Part shown: positions 36,053 to 44,579 of the stretch, piece by piece
How positions within the stretch are numbered: the stretch's first letter is position 1
Layout of the letters: every line of letters begins with the position of its first letter
Assembly: GCF_039537985.1 (NCBI RefSeq)
Contig: NZ_BAABBN010000012.1
Coordinates: forward strand, 186,001 to 250,000
DNA from: Litoribacillus peritrichatus
GTDB taxonomy: Bacteria > Pseudomonadota > Gammaproteobacteria > Pseudomonadales > Litoribrevibacteraceae
DNA: 64,000 nucleotides
Direction of reading: 5' to 3'
Position numbers and translations under genes: made by a program
Notes under the pieces: generated by a model
The model's input: only the letters and a program-made list of their open reading frames with translations
Told to the model about the DNA's origin: nothing
The model's database searches: none

Positions 36053-36913
36053 ATGAGTTTTGAGAGTGTGCTTAAACCCGGATTGTTTAATCAACAACAT
36101 TTCATCGTAACAGGCGGCGGCAGCGGGATCGGTCGTTGCATTGCACATGAAATCAGCGCCCTTGGCGGCACTGTTTCCCTGATCGGAAGAAAAACAGAAA
36201 AACTGGAAAAAGTAGCTAATGAAATTACATCCGACGGTGGCAGTGCAGATTATTATTCCTGCGACATTCGAGAGGAAGACACGGTCAGAACCACCGTTCA
36301 AAAAATCCTGGGAACCCATAAGAAGATCAATGGGCTAATCAACAACGCCGGTGGACAGTATCCTGGCCCAGCATCCTCTATCACTCAAAAAGGGTTTGAG
36401 GCCGTCGTCAAAACCAACATGATGGGTGGCTTCCTGTTTGCCCGTGAAGTATTCAACCAAAGTATGGCCAAAACGGGTGGAGCCATTATCAACATTACCG
36501 CCGATATGTGGGGAGGCATGCCAGGAATGATTCACTCCGGCGCCGCCAGAGCGGGTATGGATAATATGACGAAAACACTCGCCTTCGAATGGGGCCATAA
36601 GGGTGTACGAGTTAACTCCGTTGCTCCTGGCTGGGTTGCCTCTAGCGGCATGGATACCTACGACGGCGCATTCAAAGCCATCATTCCTCAATTAAAAGAA
36701 GCCGTTCCCATGAAACGATTAGGCACAGAATCCGAAGTAAGCGGAATCATCTGTTTCTTACTGTCCCCTGCCGCTTCATTCATTAGCGGTACGTCAATCC
36801 GGGTAGACGGGGCAGCCTCATTAGGCAACCGCATGTGGCCACTTCCCGATGCAAGCCACTGCGAACCGTTTAACGGCCTCCACTTGTCCGAAACACCAGA
36901 CGTTTTAAAATAA
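36053..36913 (+). CDS. Short-chain dehydrogenase, enoyl-CoA reductase-like
   Basis: 286 residues. Rossmann motif TGGGSGIG (about 21-28), NNAGG (about 101-105), and DMWGGMPGMIHSGAARAGMDNMTKTLAFEWG. The canonical YxxxK is replaced by HSGAARAG, as in peroxisomal trans-2-enoyl-CoA reductase and 2,4-dienoyl-CoA reductases. So it probably acts on unsaturated acyl-CoA with NADPH. The start at 36053 has AAGGGAAG upstream. Nearby lipid genes (WS/DGAT, icmF) fit but are not in its operon. Confidence 0.78.
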   Translation: MSFESVLKPGLFNQQHFIVTGGGSGIGRCIAHEISALGGTVSLIGRKTEKLEKVANEITSDGGSADYYSCDIREEDTVRTTVQKILGTHKKINGLINNAGGQYPGPASSITQKGFEAVVKTNMMGGFLFAREVFNQSMAKTGGAIINITADMWGGMPGMIHSGAARAGMDNMTKTLAFEWGHKGVRVNSVAPGWVASSGMDTYDGAFKAIIPQLKEAVPMKRLGTESEVSGIICFLLSPAASFISGTSIRVDGAASLGNRMWPLPDASHCEPFNGLHLSETPDVLK

Positions 36914-37012
36914 TCCCAAGTACTCAATAATAGAAATGAATAGCCATACGATGCCAATTCATCTAGGCTGGAAAACTTTATTAATCAAAATTATCAGCCA
37001 AGGATGTTGGGA

Positions 37013-37687
37013 ATGACCGAGCAACAACTACCACCTTTAACCGACGAAGATCGCGAAACGCTCAAAGCGTTTCTCATCCATGCCGATCGACCAGAAGGCA
37101 CATTGAATTATACTCAATTCATCGGTTTTATTTATTCCGTATTATGCGCTCCAGAGTTTTTAGCAACGGATCAGTGGTTACCGGTTATCTTCAATGGTGA
37201 ATCCGCCAACGCCGAAAAACAGACAGAAATGCAAAAAATCATCATGATTATGATTCAGCATTACAAAGAAGCATTCGACGATCTCATGTCGGGCAGCTGT
37301 TCTCCTGTCGTCAAACTGGACTGGACAGAAGACACCGCAGAACGAATGGGGCTAGAGCACTTCTGTCAAGGGTTTATCACAGGATTTACCTGGATGGAGC
37401 AACTTTGGAAAGCAAACATCGAACGCTTTTCAGCGATCGATACCAGCATACGCGGTGAACTGGATCTCGGCGAACAGGTTTACGCCATCTTAGGGCTGAT
37501 TTCTACTCTGGCATCACCCGACTTAAATATAGAAAGATCAGAAGATCCTGAGCTGTTAAAACAAAGCTTACCTGAATTTGCTAAACAATTGCCCGAAGTG
37601 ATCTATGCCTTGGCTGAAATGGGTGGCAAACTGGAAGAGCTTTTCCAAACATTGGAAGAGGCAAGTTCCGAACCTCAGTCCTCCTGA
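37013..37687 (+). CDS. UPF0149 family protein (YgfB/YecA-like)
   Basis: 224 residues from the ATG at 37013, with AAGGA 8 nt upstream; ATG at 37004 is also in frame. LPPLTDEDRETLKAFL and LNYTQFIGFIYSVLCAPEFL match the UPF0149 helical fold, with a conserved FCQGFITGFTWMEQLW segment. There is no C-terminal SEC-C metal motif, so it is of the short type. Function unclear. It precedes the UbiB-like gene by 21 nt and is probably cotranscribed. Confidence 0.85.
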   Translation: MTEQQLPPLTDEDRETLKAFLIHADRPEGTLNYTQFIGFIYSVLCAPEFLATDQWLPVIFNGESANAEKQTEMQKIIMIMIQHYKEAFDDLMSGSCSPVVKLDWTEDTAERMGLEHFCQGFITGFTWMEQLWKANIERFSAIDTSIRGELDLGEQVYAILGLISTLASPDLNIERSEDPELLKQSLPEFAKQLPEVIYALAEMGGKLEELFQTLEEASSEPQSS

Positions 37688-37708
37688 TCACAAGAAGCCA
37701 CAACCACT

Positions 37709-39055
37709 ATGAGCAAAAAGATTTCTAAATGGGTCAGTCACAGAAAAAGAGCGTCCAAGCTGGCAGGAATGACCGTTTCTGTTGCCAGCAAGTACGCAGG
37801 AAATCGCATCAAGTCGGCCTTCAGCAACCAACCTCATTCGGATGAAGCGAAGGCTGATTTCTATCGGCACATAGGCAAACAGGTTGTGTCTACCTTAGGC
37901 GAACTGAAAGGCGCAGCAATGAAAGTCGGTCAAATGGCTTCTCAAATGCAGCACCTTTTCCCCAAAGAGTTCGCCGACGAACTGGCCGCTCTTCAAAACC
38001 AAGCGCCACCGATGGACTTTTCGGTTCTGGAACGTCAAATCATTCTTGAGCTGGGCGACTACCCGGACAATCTGTTTGCCAAGTTTGACAAAACGCCAAT
38101 GGCAGCGGCGTCCATCGGTCAGGTTCATCGTGCCGTCACCCACGACGGCAAAGATGTAGTGATGAAAATCCAGTACCCAGGCATTGAAAAAGCTTGTAAA
38201 TCGGATTTAAAACACCTTCGTCGTCTTCTAAAGTTAGGCGGGTTGATTAAAGTAGACCCCGATGCTTTAGAAGCGGTGTTTGACGAGCTCTCCGAAACCT
38301 TGATACGAGAGCTGGACTATATCGAAGAAGCGAAACAACTGACCCGCTTTTATGAGTTCCATAAAATGGATGATGACATCATCATTCCTGAAGTCATCCC
38401 CGAACTTTCAACCAAAACGATATTAACCACCACCCTGGAACAGGGCGACAGCATCAAGCAAGTTCTGTCAAAAGGTTATTCTCAGCAAGCAAAAAATCAA
38501 ATTGGCGAGCAACTGTTTCAATTCTTTGGTCGCCAGGTCTTTGAGTTTGATGGTTTCCACAGCGATCCTCACCCAGGAAATTTTGCATTCAGGCCGGATG
38601 GCAAAGTCATTATTTATGATTTCGGAAGCATCAGTCCTGTGTCAGAAGATTTGAAGCAAAACTTCTATCAATTCTTGAAAGCCTCCATTGATCGAAATTA
38701 TAAAGCACTGGACCAATCTCTGATTCAGCTGAAAGTTCGAAGCTCAACCGACACCCGAATACCCGATGACTTTTACGCGTTATGGAGCGAAATTTTTATG
38801 ACTCCATTTGACCAGGACACACCCTTTGATTTCGGGTCGTCCAACATTCATAAGCGCGCCATCAAAGAGTGGAAGACATTTCTGCCTTACTGGAAAGACT
38901 TTCAGCCTTCGCCCGACACGGTTTTCATTAACCGGGTCATTGGAGGCGTTTACTTACTATTGGTTGAAATGGGATGTCAGTGCCAACTTCAGGAACCCTT
39001 AAACGAGTTCCTAAAGCTTGAACACTTGCAGAACAAAACAGAGATTACGACTTAA
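37709..39055 (+). CDS. ABC1/UbiB-family atypical kinase
   Basis: 448 residues. The KxGQ motif (MKVGQMASQ), the Ala-rich loop AAASIGQVHRAV, the lysine in DVVMKIQYPG, the catalytic DPHPGNF and the metal-binding YDFGS are all present, defining the ABC1 family (UbiB, AarF, ADCK). The C-terminus lacks the two UbiB membrane helices, so it is not the ubiquinone-operon UbiB. Substrate unknown; isoprenoid lipid metabolism is typical. Its stop is the first repeat of a short tandem array. Confidence 0.9.
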   Translation: MSKKISKWVSHRKRASKLAGMTVSVASKYAGNRIKSAFSNQPHSDEAKADFYRHIGKQVVSTLGELKGAAMKVGQMASQMQHLFPKEFADELAALQNQAPPMDFSVLERQIILELGDYPDNLFAKFDKTPMAAASIGQVHRAVTHDGKDVVMKIQYPGIEKACKSDLKHLRRLLKLGGLIKVDPDALEAVFDELSETLIRELDYIEEAKQLTRFYEFHKMDDDIIIPEVIPELSTKTILTTTLEQGDSIKQVLSKGYSQQAKNQIGEQLFQFFGRQVFEFDGFHSDPHPGNFAFRPDGKVIIYDFGSISPVSEDLKQNFYQFLKASIDRNYKALDQSLIQLKVRSSTDTRIPDDFYALWSEIFMTPFDQDTPFDFGSSNIHKRAIKEWKTFLPYWKDFQPSPDTVFINRVIGGVYLLLVEMGCQCQLQEPLNEFLKLEHLQNKTEITT

Positions 39056-39120
39056 TTCCAGAAAGTTTGATTTAATTCATAATGAACTTGATTTAATTCA
39101 GAAAGAGTGTGACTTAACTC
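39049..39120 (+). repeat. Four degenerate ~21-bp tandem repeats
   Basis: Cores GA(C/T)TTAA(C/T)TC occur at 39049, 39069, 39090 and 39111, with periods 20, 21 and 21 nt. The first overlaps the stop codon of the ABC1-family gene. They lie between convergent genes, where a protein-binding array would not serve a promoter. Confidence 0.85.
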
Positions 39121-39130
39121 ATCACACTCT
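39104..39130. terminator. Stem-loop between ABC1-family and WS/DGAT genes
   Basis: AGAGTGTGA (39104-39112) pairs with TCACACTCT (39122-39130) over a 9-nt loop. It lies in the 3' interval of two convergent genes and contains the last tandem repeat. No long T-tract follows, so termination efficiency is uncertain. Confidence 0.5.
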
Positions 39131-39184
39131 CTGTTCTATATCCTCTGTTTTTCCTTTCCTGTATGAAGGTCACGTCAATAGCCA

Positions 39185-40627
39185 TTACGCAACTGCTTTA
39201 GGCTTTCTTTTCTCGGCCAACAAAGACGCGCCCATATCTGGCGATTGAACCACCGCTTCTAATTCCTCAAAAGCATCGTAGATATAATCACCCAACACAT
39301 TCAAATCCGGCAGATAGGCACTTGCGGCAATCAAACCAAAGTGCAGCTGACCATCGTACGAGAACATGGTGACATTCAGGCGATGACCAGGGCCTAAGGT
39401 GCTGACAGGATACCATTCAAGCAATCTGGCCCCTTCCACATACAATGTCTTTTTCGGACCTGGTACGTTAGACACAATGGTGTGAGACAACGGTGGTACA
39501 AACTGAGATGCACTGGCACTTTCAACCAACTGAGAAACACCGTTAGTTACCAAAGAAAACGCCTGAATACTGGACGCTGGCGAAGTATCAATTTGGTTTC
39601 GGATATTCTGCAATGAAACGCCGATTTCTCTCAAACGAATGATAGGGTCATCCGTCTGAGGCGCCAGCTTAGTAGCTACCAAACCAATTTGATTACCTCC
39701 CACTTTCGCATCTTCTCGTCGCAGAGAAACAGGCATAGTGATCGTCAATGGCTCTTCCAACGGTCGGCCTATATGCTCCAGATAACGATGCAGAGCACCA
39801 TCCAGACACGTCAACGCAATATGATTCAGAGTATTTCTTGCAATTTTCTGCAGGTGATTCACCCGAGCCATCGGCAAAGACGCTGTGGTAAAGGCTCGCT
39901 GATTATTGACCGGACCGGTTAAAGCGGATTTGGACGAAGTAAACGGTAAAGAAATGGCGTTGGTTGTTAAACCCACAGCTTCAAGGCAAAGCTGAGTTGA
40001 AATGCGAGATAAACCATAGGCCGTTTTTGCATTGGTTGTTGCGGCATTGATCAAACGGCCAAGCAATTTAGGCTTCGCCCGGCTTGATTTTCGATTATAT
40101 AAATTATCTTCCATCGCCCAAAATGGCGGTCGGTCAAGATCTTTTACATTGGTTGCCAACGACTGTTCGGTAATTTTACCGCCAGAAATGCCATCCATCA
40201 TGCAGTGATGAATTCTGAAATAGAGCGCAAAGCGGTCTTTTCCTATACCGTCGATCAAATAACAGCGCCATAGAGGTATCGACTGATCAGTCAAAGGCTC
40301 GTGTAAATCCGATACTTTTTTATAAAGCGCCTCACGGGTCGAGCCTTCCGGCATTGTGAAAAATTCAAGATGATTGGACGCTTTAAAATCTTCGTCTTCC
40401 GTCCAATACGGCGTGAGCGGGTTTGAAGCATTCAGTTTTAAGTTATACGGCGGGTAAACGGTATCCACGGTTACCCATTTCTTATACAGATTTTCTACAA
40501 CATCCGGGTCGGCATCTTTCGGCTTTTCAAAGATCAATAAACCCGCAATATGCTTAGGACTGTCTTCCGTTTCTGTAATTAAAAAGCCATTATCTGCGAG
40601 GCTTAAATAGCGCCTTTTTTCGACCAT
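39185..40627 (-). CDS. Wax ester synthase/diacylglycerol acyltransferase (WS/DGAT)
   Basis: 480 residues from the ATG at 40627 (AAAGGAAC upstream). The catalytic HHxxxDG motif is HHCMMDG with H140, H141 and D145-G146. NVPGP and the C-terminal DUF1298-like region are present. WS/DGAT joins fatty alcohols or diacylglycerol to acyl-CoA to make wax esters or triacylglycerol storage lipid at the cytoplasmic membrane. No neighbouring reductase supports one product. Length fits the family. Confidence 0.94.
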   Translation of the reverse strand: MVEKRRYLSLADNGFLITETEDSPKHIAGLLIFEKPKDADPDVVENLYKKWVTVDTVYPPYNLKLNASNPLTPYWTEDEDFKASNHLEFFTMPEGSTREALYKKVSDLHEPLTDQSIPLWRCYLIDGIGKDRFALYFRIHHCMMDGISGGKITEQSLATNVKDLDRPPFWAMEDNLYNRKSSRAKPKLLGRLINAATTNAKTAYGLSRISTQLCLEAVGLTTNAISLPFTSSKSALTGPVNNQRAFTTASLPMARVNHLQKIARNTLNHIALTCLDGALHRYLEHIGRPLEEPLTITMPVSLRREDAKVGGNQIGLVATKLAPQTDDPIIRLREIGVSLQNIRNQIDTSPASSIQAFSLVTNGVSQLVESASASQFVPPLSHTIVSNVPGPKKTLYVEGARLLEWYPVSTLGPGHRLNVTMFSYDGQLHFGLIAASAYLPDLNVLGDYIYDAFEELEAVVQSPDMGASLLAEKRKPKAVA

Positions 40628-40744
40628 TAATAGTTCCTTTGTTAGGTTAGTCCATAAACAATGAGTGATGATCAATTAAAACAAAAGTTATAGCTCGATA
40701 AAATGTAATTTTTCGTTTTTATAAATTATTTTTTGTCACAAACA

Positions 40745-40772
40745 AAAAAGCTGCACTTTCGTACAGCTTTTT
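40745..40772 (-). terminator. Terminator of the copper-receptor gene
   Basis: AAAAAGCTG (40745-40753) pairs with CAGCTTTTT (40764-40772). On the minus strand the stem is followed by a T-run, 29 nt past the stop at 40801. Confidence 0.75.
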
Positions 40773-40800
40773 CAAGCAAGGTATTTCAGTTCAGACAACG

Positions 40801-42918
40801 CTAGAACTTATAAACACCTTTCACCCAAAGCTGTCTTCCTGGTTCATTTACTCTGACGGCTAACGGGTTGAACGGATCAGCATTGGCCGAGTTCACATGA
40901 TAAGCATAGGTTTTATCAAATACGTTTTCTACACCGGCTTCAATTTTGACCGGCTCTGCAACCTGATAAAATGCCTTCAAGTGCAAGACACCAAAGCCGT
41001 TGCTTTCACCTGCATCAAAACCGCTGTCATCATCCACTCGGTCCTGGCCTTTCGCCACAACCCACTCCAGCCCTGTGCCCCACTGCTGCGTTTTGTAATC
41101 AGCATAAAAGTGGGCTTCTAAAGGCGCTATCTGAGCAAGATCCGTATCATCGTCCGTATTCATACCGCGAGTGTAAGCCAAGGTTGCGCGAGTAATAACT
41201 CGTTCAGTAAAAGCGTATTGCCCTTCCAGTTCAAAGCCTGCCAAGGTCGCGGTCACATTGCGGTATTTAAGAACGGAGTCGTTTCCGGTGCCTGCCTGAT
41301 AACGCTCAATATAGTCCTCTACATAATCATAGAATGCAGTTGCAGACCAGCTGTAAGATTTAGCAGCTTGCTGGAGCGACAAGTCCAATTGATGATGAAT
41401 CTCTGCGTCCAGGTCAGGATTACCCACCCAGTCGTCCTGACGAGTCATCCCCATCATCCTCATTTCTTTGTCCGAAGCGATGTAGAGTTCATTTGCATCC
41501 GGAATTCGGGCAGTGCGGCTTAAATTGGCTGAGAAGGTCATGTTATTGGCCATGTCTCGGTCCCAACCAAACACAAAGCCAAGTTCATTTTCAGAACGTT
41601 TGTCCGCTTCAGAGCCATAGTAGGTTTCATACAGGCCATTCGGGCTCTTCGGAGGCATCATGCCATATGTATCATCCGCAGAAGTTGCTTCCGCAGTCCA
41701 GTGATCCACACGAACACCAGCCCGTAACATGTCTTGCGCGTTCAACTGATAATCAAACTCAGCGAACAACCCAGTATTTCTTAATTCAACGTCAGGCCAC
41801 AAAATAGAGGATGCAGTAAAGCCGTTGCCCATCATATCCATGTATCGGGTAACTTCCTGATCACTGGCTCGGTAGTCCACACCATATCGAAGCTCACTGG
41901 CTTCACCATAGGTTTTAGCCAAGAAACGTCCCCCCCAGCTTTCGGACGATGCAGGCGATTTCATTTGCCCCATCATCCCTACCCGGTCTCTGACTGAATA
42001 GTTATCCATTAAGTGTTCAACGTCTGTGCGATAAAAGTTTAATTCGAATGCATCAATAACACCGATGGGAGCTTCATGAACCCATTTACCACGTACATTA
42101 TCGGCATCCGCGTAAGGTGAATCCATTCCATTCCCAGCATAATGGATATCATCCTGACGGCTTTGCTCATAACCCAGCTGAATATAGTCGATATCCGTCA
42201 CATCAAAACCGAGCATTACACCTTGCGTCAATGACTCGTAAGCAGAAGACACTGTATTTCCGTCGCCATCATCATAATTGCCTGAGTCGGTTTTCTCTGC
42301 GTAAACTCGTACAAAGCCTCGATCTGAGCCTGCGGATAAATCCACCGAACCACTGGTTGCCTCTGAATTATCAGTATGCCCAAGCGTTACGGTTCCCTGA
42401 TAGGGCTTACCGTCTTCGAATTCAGGGCGCTGACGTTCAAATAAGATCGTTCCACCTGAACCCCCTGAACCATAAATCACGGATCGATTGCCCTTGATTA
42501 CCGTCACTTTGTCGAAGGTTTCCATCCCGATGTAGCTGGTAGCCGGGTCCATTCTTCCTGGGCAAGCACTGACGATGTAGCCACCATCGGAAAGAATATT
42601 TAACTGGCTTTGTTGCTGACCACGAATGATAGGTTCAAAACCATGCCCTCCGCGTCGGGTTGCAGTCATACCATTAATTGATCGTAATAGTTCCCCCGAG
42701 TCATTCATTGGCCGGGTAATGGCCGATTGCTCAGTGGACAATGTGGTTTCTGTCGCCACTTCCTGAGCTTCACCGATAACATCAATGGCCATGCTGTGAT
42801 CCGCCTGAGCCACAACAGAGGCAGCCAACATAGGCACCGCAAACAGAAACGGACGACGCACAACCATCCGGTTGGAAATGAAGCTCATCAACTTAGATGC
42901 TTCCAATTTATAAGACAT
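40801..42918 (-). CDS. oprC: TonB-dependent copper receptor (OprC-type)
   Basis: 705 residues with a signal peptide, plug domain and C-terminal beta-barrel ending in ...RQLWVKGVYKF, a membrane-signal Phe. The plug has CPGRM (C119, M123) and the barrel has HLM (H302, M304), matching the CxxxM and HxM copper ligands known for OprC of Pseudomonas aeruginosa. It carries several extra Met-rich patches. The ATG at 42918 has GGGGAAG upstream. It is last in the regB-regA-tonB-oprC series. Copper import across the outer membrane is inferred from the ligand motifs and family. Confidence 0.9.
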   Translation of the reverse strand: MSYKLEASKLMSFISNRMVVRRPFLFAVPMLAASVVAQADHSMAIDVIGEAQEVATETTLSTEQSAITRPMNDSGELLRSINGMTATRRGGHGFEPIIRGQQQSQLNILSDGGYIVSACPGRMDPATSYIGMETFDKVTVIKGNRSVIYGSGGSGGTILFERQRPEFEDGKPYQGTVTLGHTDNSEATSGSVDLSAGSDRGFVRVYAEKTDSGNYDDGDGNTVSSAYESLTQGVMLGFDVTDIDYIQLGYEQSRQDDIHYAGNGMDSPYADADNVRGKWVHEAPIGVIDAFELNFYRTDVEHLMDNYSVRDRVGMMGQMKSPASSESWGGRFLAKTYGEASELRYGVDYRASDQEVTRYMDMMGNGFTASSILWPDVELRNTGLFAEFDYQLNAQDMLRAGVRVDHWTAEATSADDTYGMMPPKSPNGLYETYYGSEADKRSENELGFVFGWDRDMANNMTFSANLSRTARIPDANELYIASDKEMRMMGMTRQDDWVGNPDLDAEIHHQLDLSLQQAAKSYSWSATAFYDYVEDYIERYQAGTGNDSVLKYRNVTATLAGFELEGQYAFTERVITRATLAYTRGMNTDDDTDLAQIAPLEAHFYADYKTQQWGTGLEWVVAKGQDRVDDDSGFDAGESNGFGVLHLKAFYQVAEPVKIEAGVENVFDKTYAYHVNSANADPFNPLAVRVNEPGRQLWVKGVYKF

Positions 42919-43014
42919 AATACTTCCCCTTTATGTACTAACTTATGTTTTCAATAATTTGGTAGTGGTCATCCCTCCTAATACTTTGGGCGACCGACAA
43001 TCTAAGTTGTCTTG

Positions 43015-43869
43015 CTACTTAATTCGGTACGTTAAAGTTAAATCAACTTTAATTGGGACCTCAATTCCCTCTGGAGGAGGAAAAGGCAAAGCATTCAGCA
43101 CTGCAACTTTCGCAGACTGCTGGAATAACCTATGCCCGGTTTGAATATCTAGAGCAGACGCAACTCCTTGCTTATCAATTTCAAAATGCAACTCTACTGC
43201 ACCTTCCAAACGACGCTTTTCTGCAATTCTTGGATAACGTTTGTTATCAGAGATGCGCTCTTTCAGCAAAGCAACATAAGAAGCCTGAGTTCTCGCCCTC
43301 TGCTCCATTAATGCTTGAGCGGCAGCCGCCTCGTGAGCCGCAGCCAACTGTATCGCCTGCTCTTTTTTCAAACGCTCTTCTTCCAAACGTTTTCTGTTTA
43401 ATTCTTCTAACGCTAATGCTTCTTTTTCTAAAACTTCTTGATCTATTATCTCTTGGTCTGAGACGTCTTCCTGAATTAAAGGAGTTTCTTCAACCTTCTT
43501 AACCACTTCTTCTATTGGCTTCGCTTCCTTCTTAATCGGATCAGGCGCTGGCGCTTTTTTCACCTTTTGCTTAACTACTTTCTTTTGCGGTAGCTTCTTT
43601 TTCTTTTCAGGCTTTACCTTTACAGGCTCAGGTTTTACAGGCTGTGGCTCCACAGGTTTGGCCTGTACCACTTCAGCTAAGTCATTCACGATCAGATTAT
43701 CCGGTTCTGGTGATCTAAGTTTCAATGTGGCCCGGATAGTGAATTGGTCTGGCACTTCGGTTATCTTTTCTTGGTGGGTATAAGGCGTGACAACTATAAA
43801 AGCGGCATGAAGCAACGCAGAAAAAATCAATATTCCCCAAATAAAAATATGTTTTCTAAACACGTCCAT
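43015..43869 (-). CDS. tonB: TonB energy transducer
   Basis: 284 residues. The N-terminal membrane anchor contains the SALLH His used in coupling. A long Pro/Lys/Glu/Val-rich region follows (about 60-150, repeating KP and EP), then a helical linker and a C-terminal TonB domain (about 205-284) with YPRIAEKRRLEG, GVASAL and LPFPPPEGIEVPIKVDLTLTYRIK. It links the ExbBD motor to outer-membrane receptors. It starts 43 nt after regA ends and is followed by oprC, its likely client. exbBD are not adjacent; the exbBD at 796-1844 may serve it. Confidence 0.92.
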   Translation of the reverse strand: MDVFRKHIFIWGILIFSALLHAAFIVVTPYTHQEKITEVPDQFTIRATLKLRSPEPDNLIVNDLAEVVQAKPVEPQPVKPEPVKVKPEKKKKLPQKKVVKQKVKKAPAPDPIKKEAKPIEEVVKKVEETPLIQEDVSDQEIIDQEVLEKEALALEELNRKRLEEERLKKEQAIQLAAAHEAAAAQALMEQRARTQASYVALLKERISDNKRYPRIAEKRRLEGAVELHFEIDKQGVASALDIQTGHRLFQQSAKVAVLNALPFPPPEGIEVPIKVDLTLTYRIK

Positions 43870-43912
43870 GCCTCACCCCTTTGAAATCACTTATCCACGA
43901 CACTCATCCGAA

Positions 43913-44467
43913 TTAATCGCGATAATGCTTTTTCTGAAGTTTTCTTTGCAGCGTTCGTCGGTGCATATCCAACTGTCGAGCGGTTGCGGAAATGTTAAAA
44001 TCGTTATCTTTTAACGCTTGCTGAATGCACTCCCATTCATGCATGCCAATGGTGTTTGGTGTTTCGTTAATAGGTTCATCCGGGTTCGGCTGATAAGTCG
44101 TCATGGCCTGAATGATTTCATCAATGGAAGCCGGTTTCGCCAAGTAATGCGCCGCCCCCAATTTAATGGCTTCAATAGCCGTATTAATACCGGCATATCC
44201 CGTCAGCACCACAATGCGGATTCCTGGGCTGTGCTCAATCAACTCTTGAATCAACGTCAAGCCAGAAGGCCCAGGCATCCTTAAATCAAGCGTTGCATAA
44301 TCAAACTGTTTATCTTGCATTTTCGCTTTGGCCTCTTCTGCATTATTAGCCACCACAGGTAGGTAGCCTTTTCGGCGAAAAGACATTGCCAATACTTCTG
44401 AAAAATCCAAATCATCGTCAACCACCAATACTACTGGTTGATCACTGTCTATATCGCTTTGTGTCAT
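43913..44467 (-). CDS. regA: RegA/PrrA/ActR-type response regulator
   Basis: 184 residues. Receiver with phospho-acceptor D61 in ATLDLRMPGPSG, an acidic pocket VVDDD, and LTGYAG; C-terminal Fis-type helix-turn-helix MHRRTLQRKLQKKHYRD. RegA/PrrA are redox-responsive global regulators of photosynthesis, respiration and cytochrome oxidase genes. The short linker with proline is typical. It lies 94 nt after regB and carries a tandem-repeat array between the two genes. Confidence 0.9.
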   Translation of the reverse strand: MTQSDIDSDQPVVLVVDDDLDFSEVLAMSFRRKGYLPVVANNAEEAKAKMQDKQFDYATLDLRMPGPSGLTLIQELIEHSPGIRIVVLTGYAGINTAIEAIKLGAAHYLAKPASIDEIIQAMTTYQPNPDEPINETPNTIGMHEWECIQQALKDNDFNISATARQLDMHRRTLQRKLQKKHYRD

Positions 44468-44497
44468 GTATTTTTCCGTTTAAACTTTGCTTACTGT

Positions 44498-44579
44498 TCA
44501 AAGTTTTGAAGGTAAATTTTTTAAGGGACAAAGTTCTTTAAGATACAATGTTTTTAAGGTACTAAGTTTTATAAGGTAC
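44498..44579. repeat. Five degenerate ~17-bp tandem repeats between regB and regA
   Basis: Units start near 44498, 44513, 44530, 44547 and 44563, of consensus AAAGTTTTTTAAGGTAC with unit lengths 16-17 nt. The last overlaps the stop codon of regB (44562-44564). The repeats fill almost the whole 94-nt regB-regA gap. Confidence 0.85.

Noticed and set aside
39049..39120. CRISPR-like array
   Set aside because: Cores are only ~10 nt, imperfect, and the spacers are too short and similar; same for 44498-44579.
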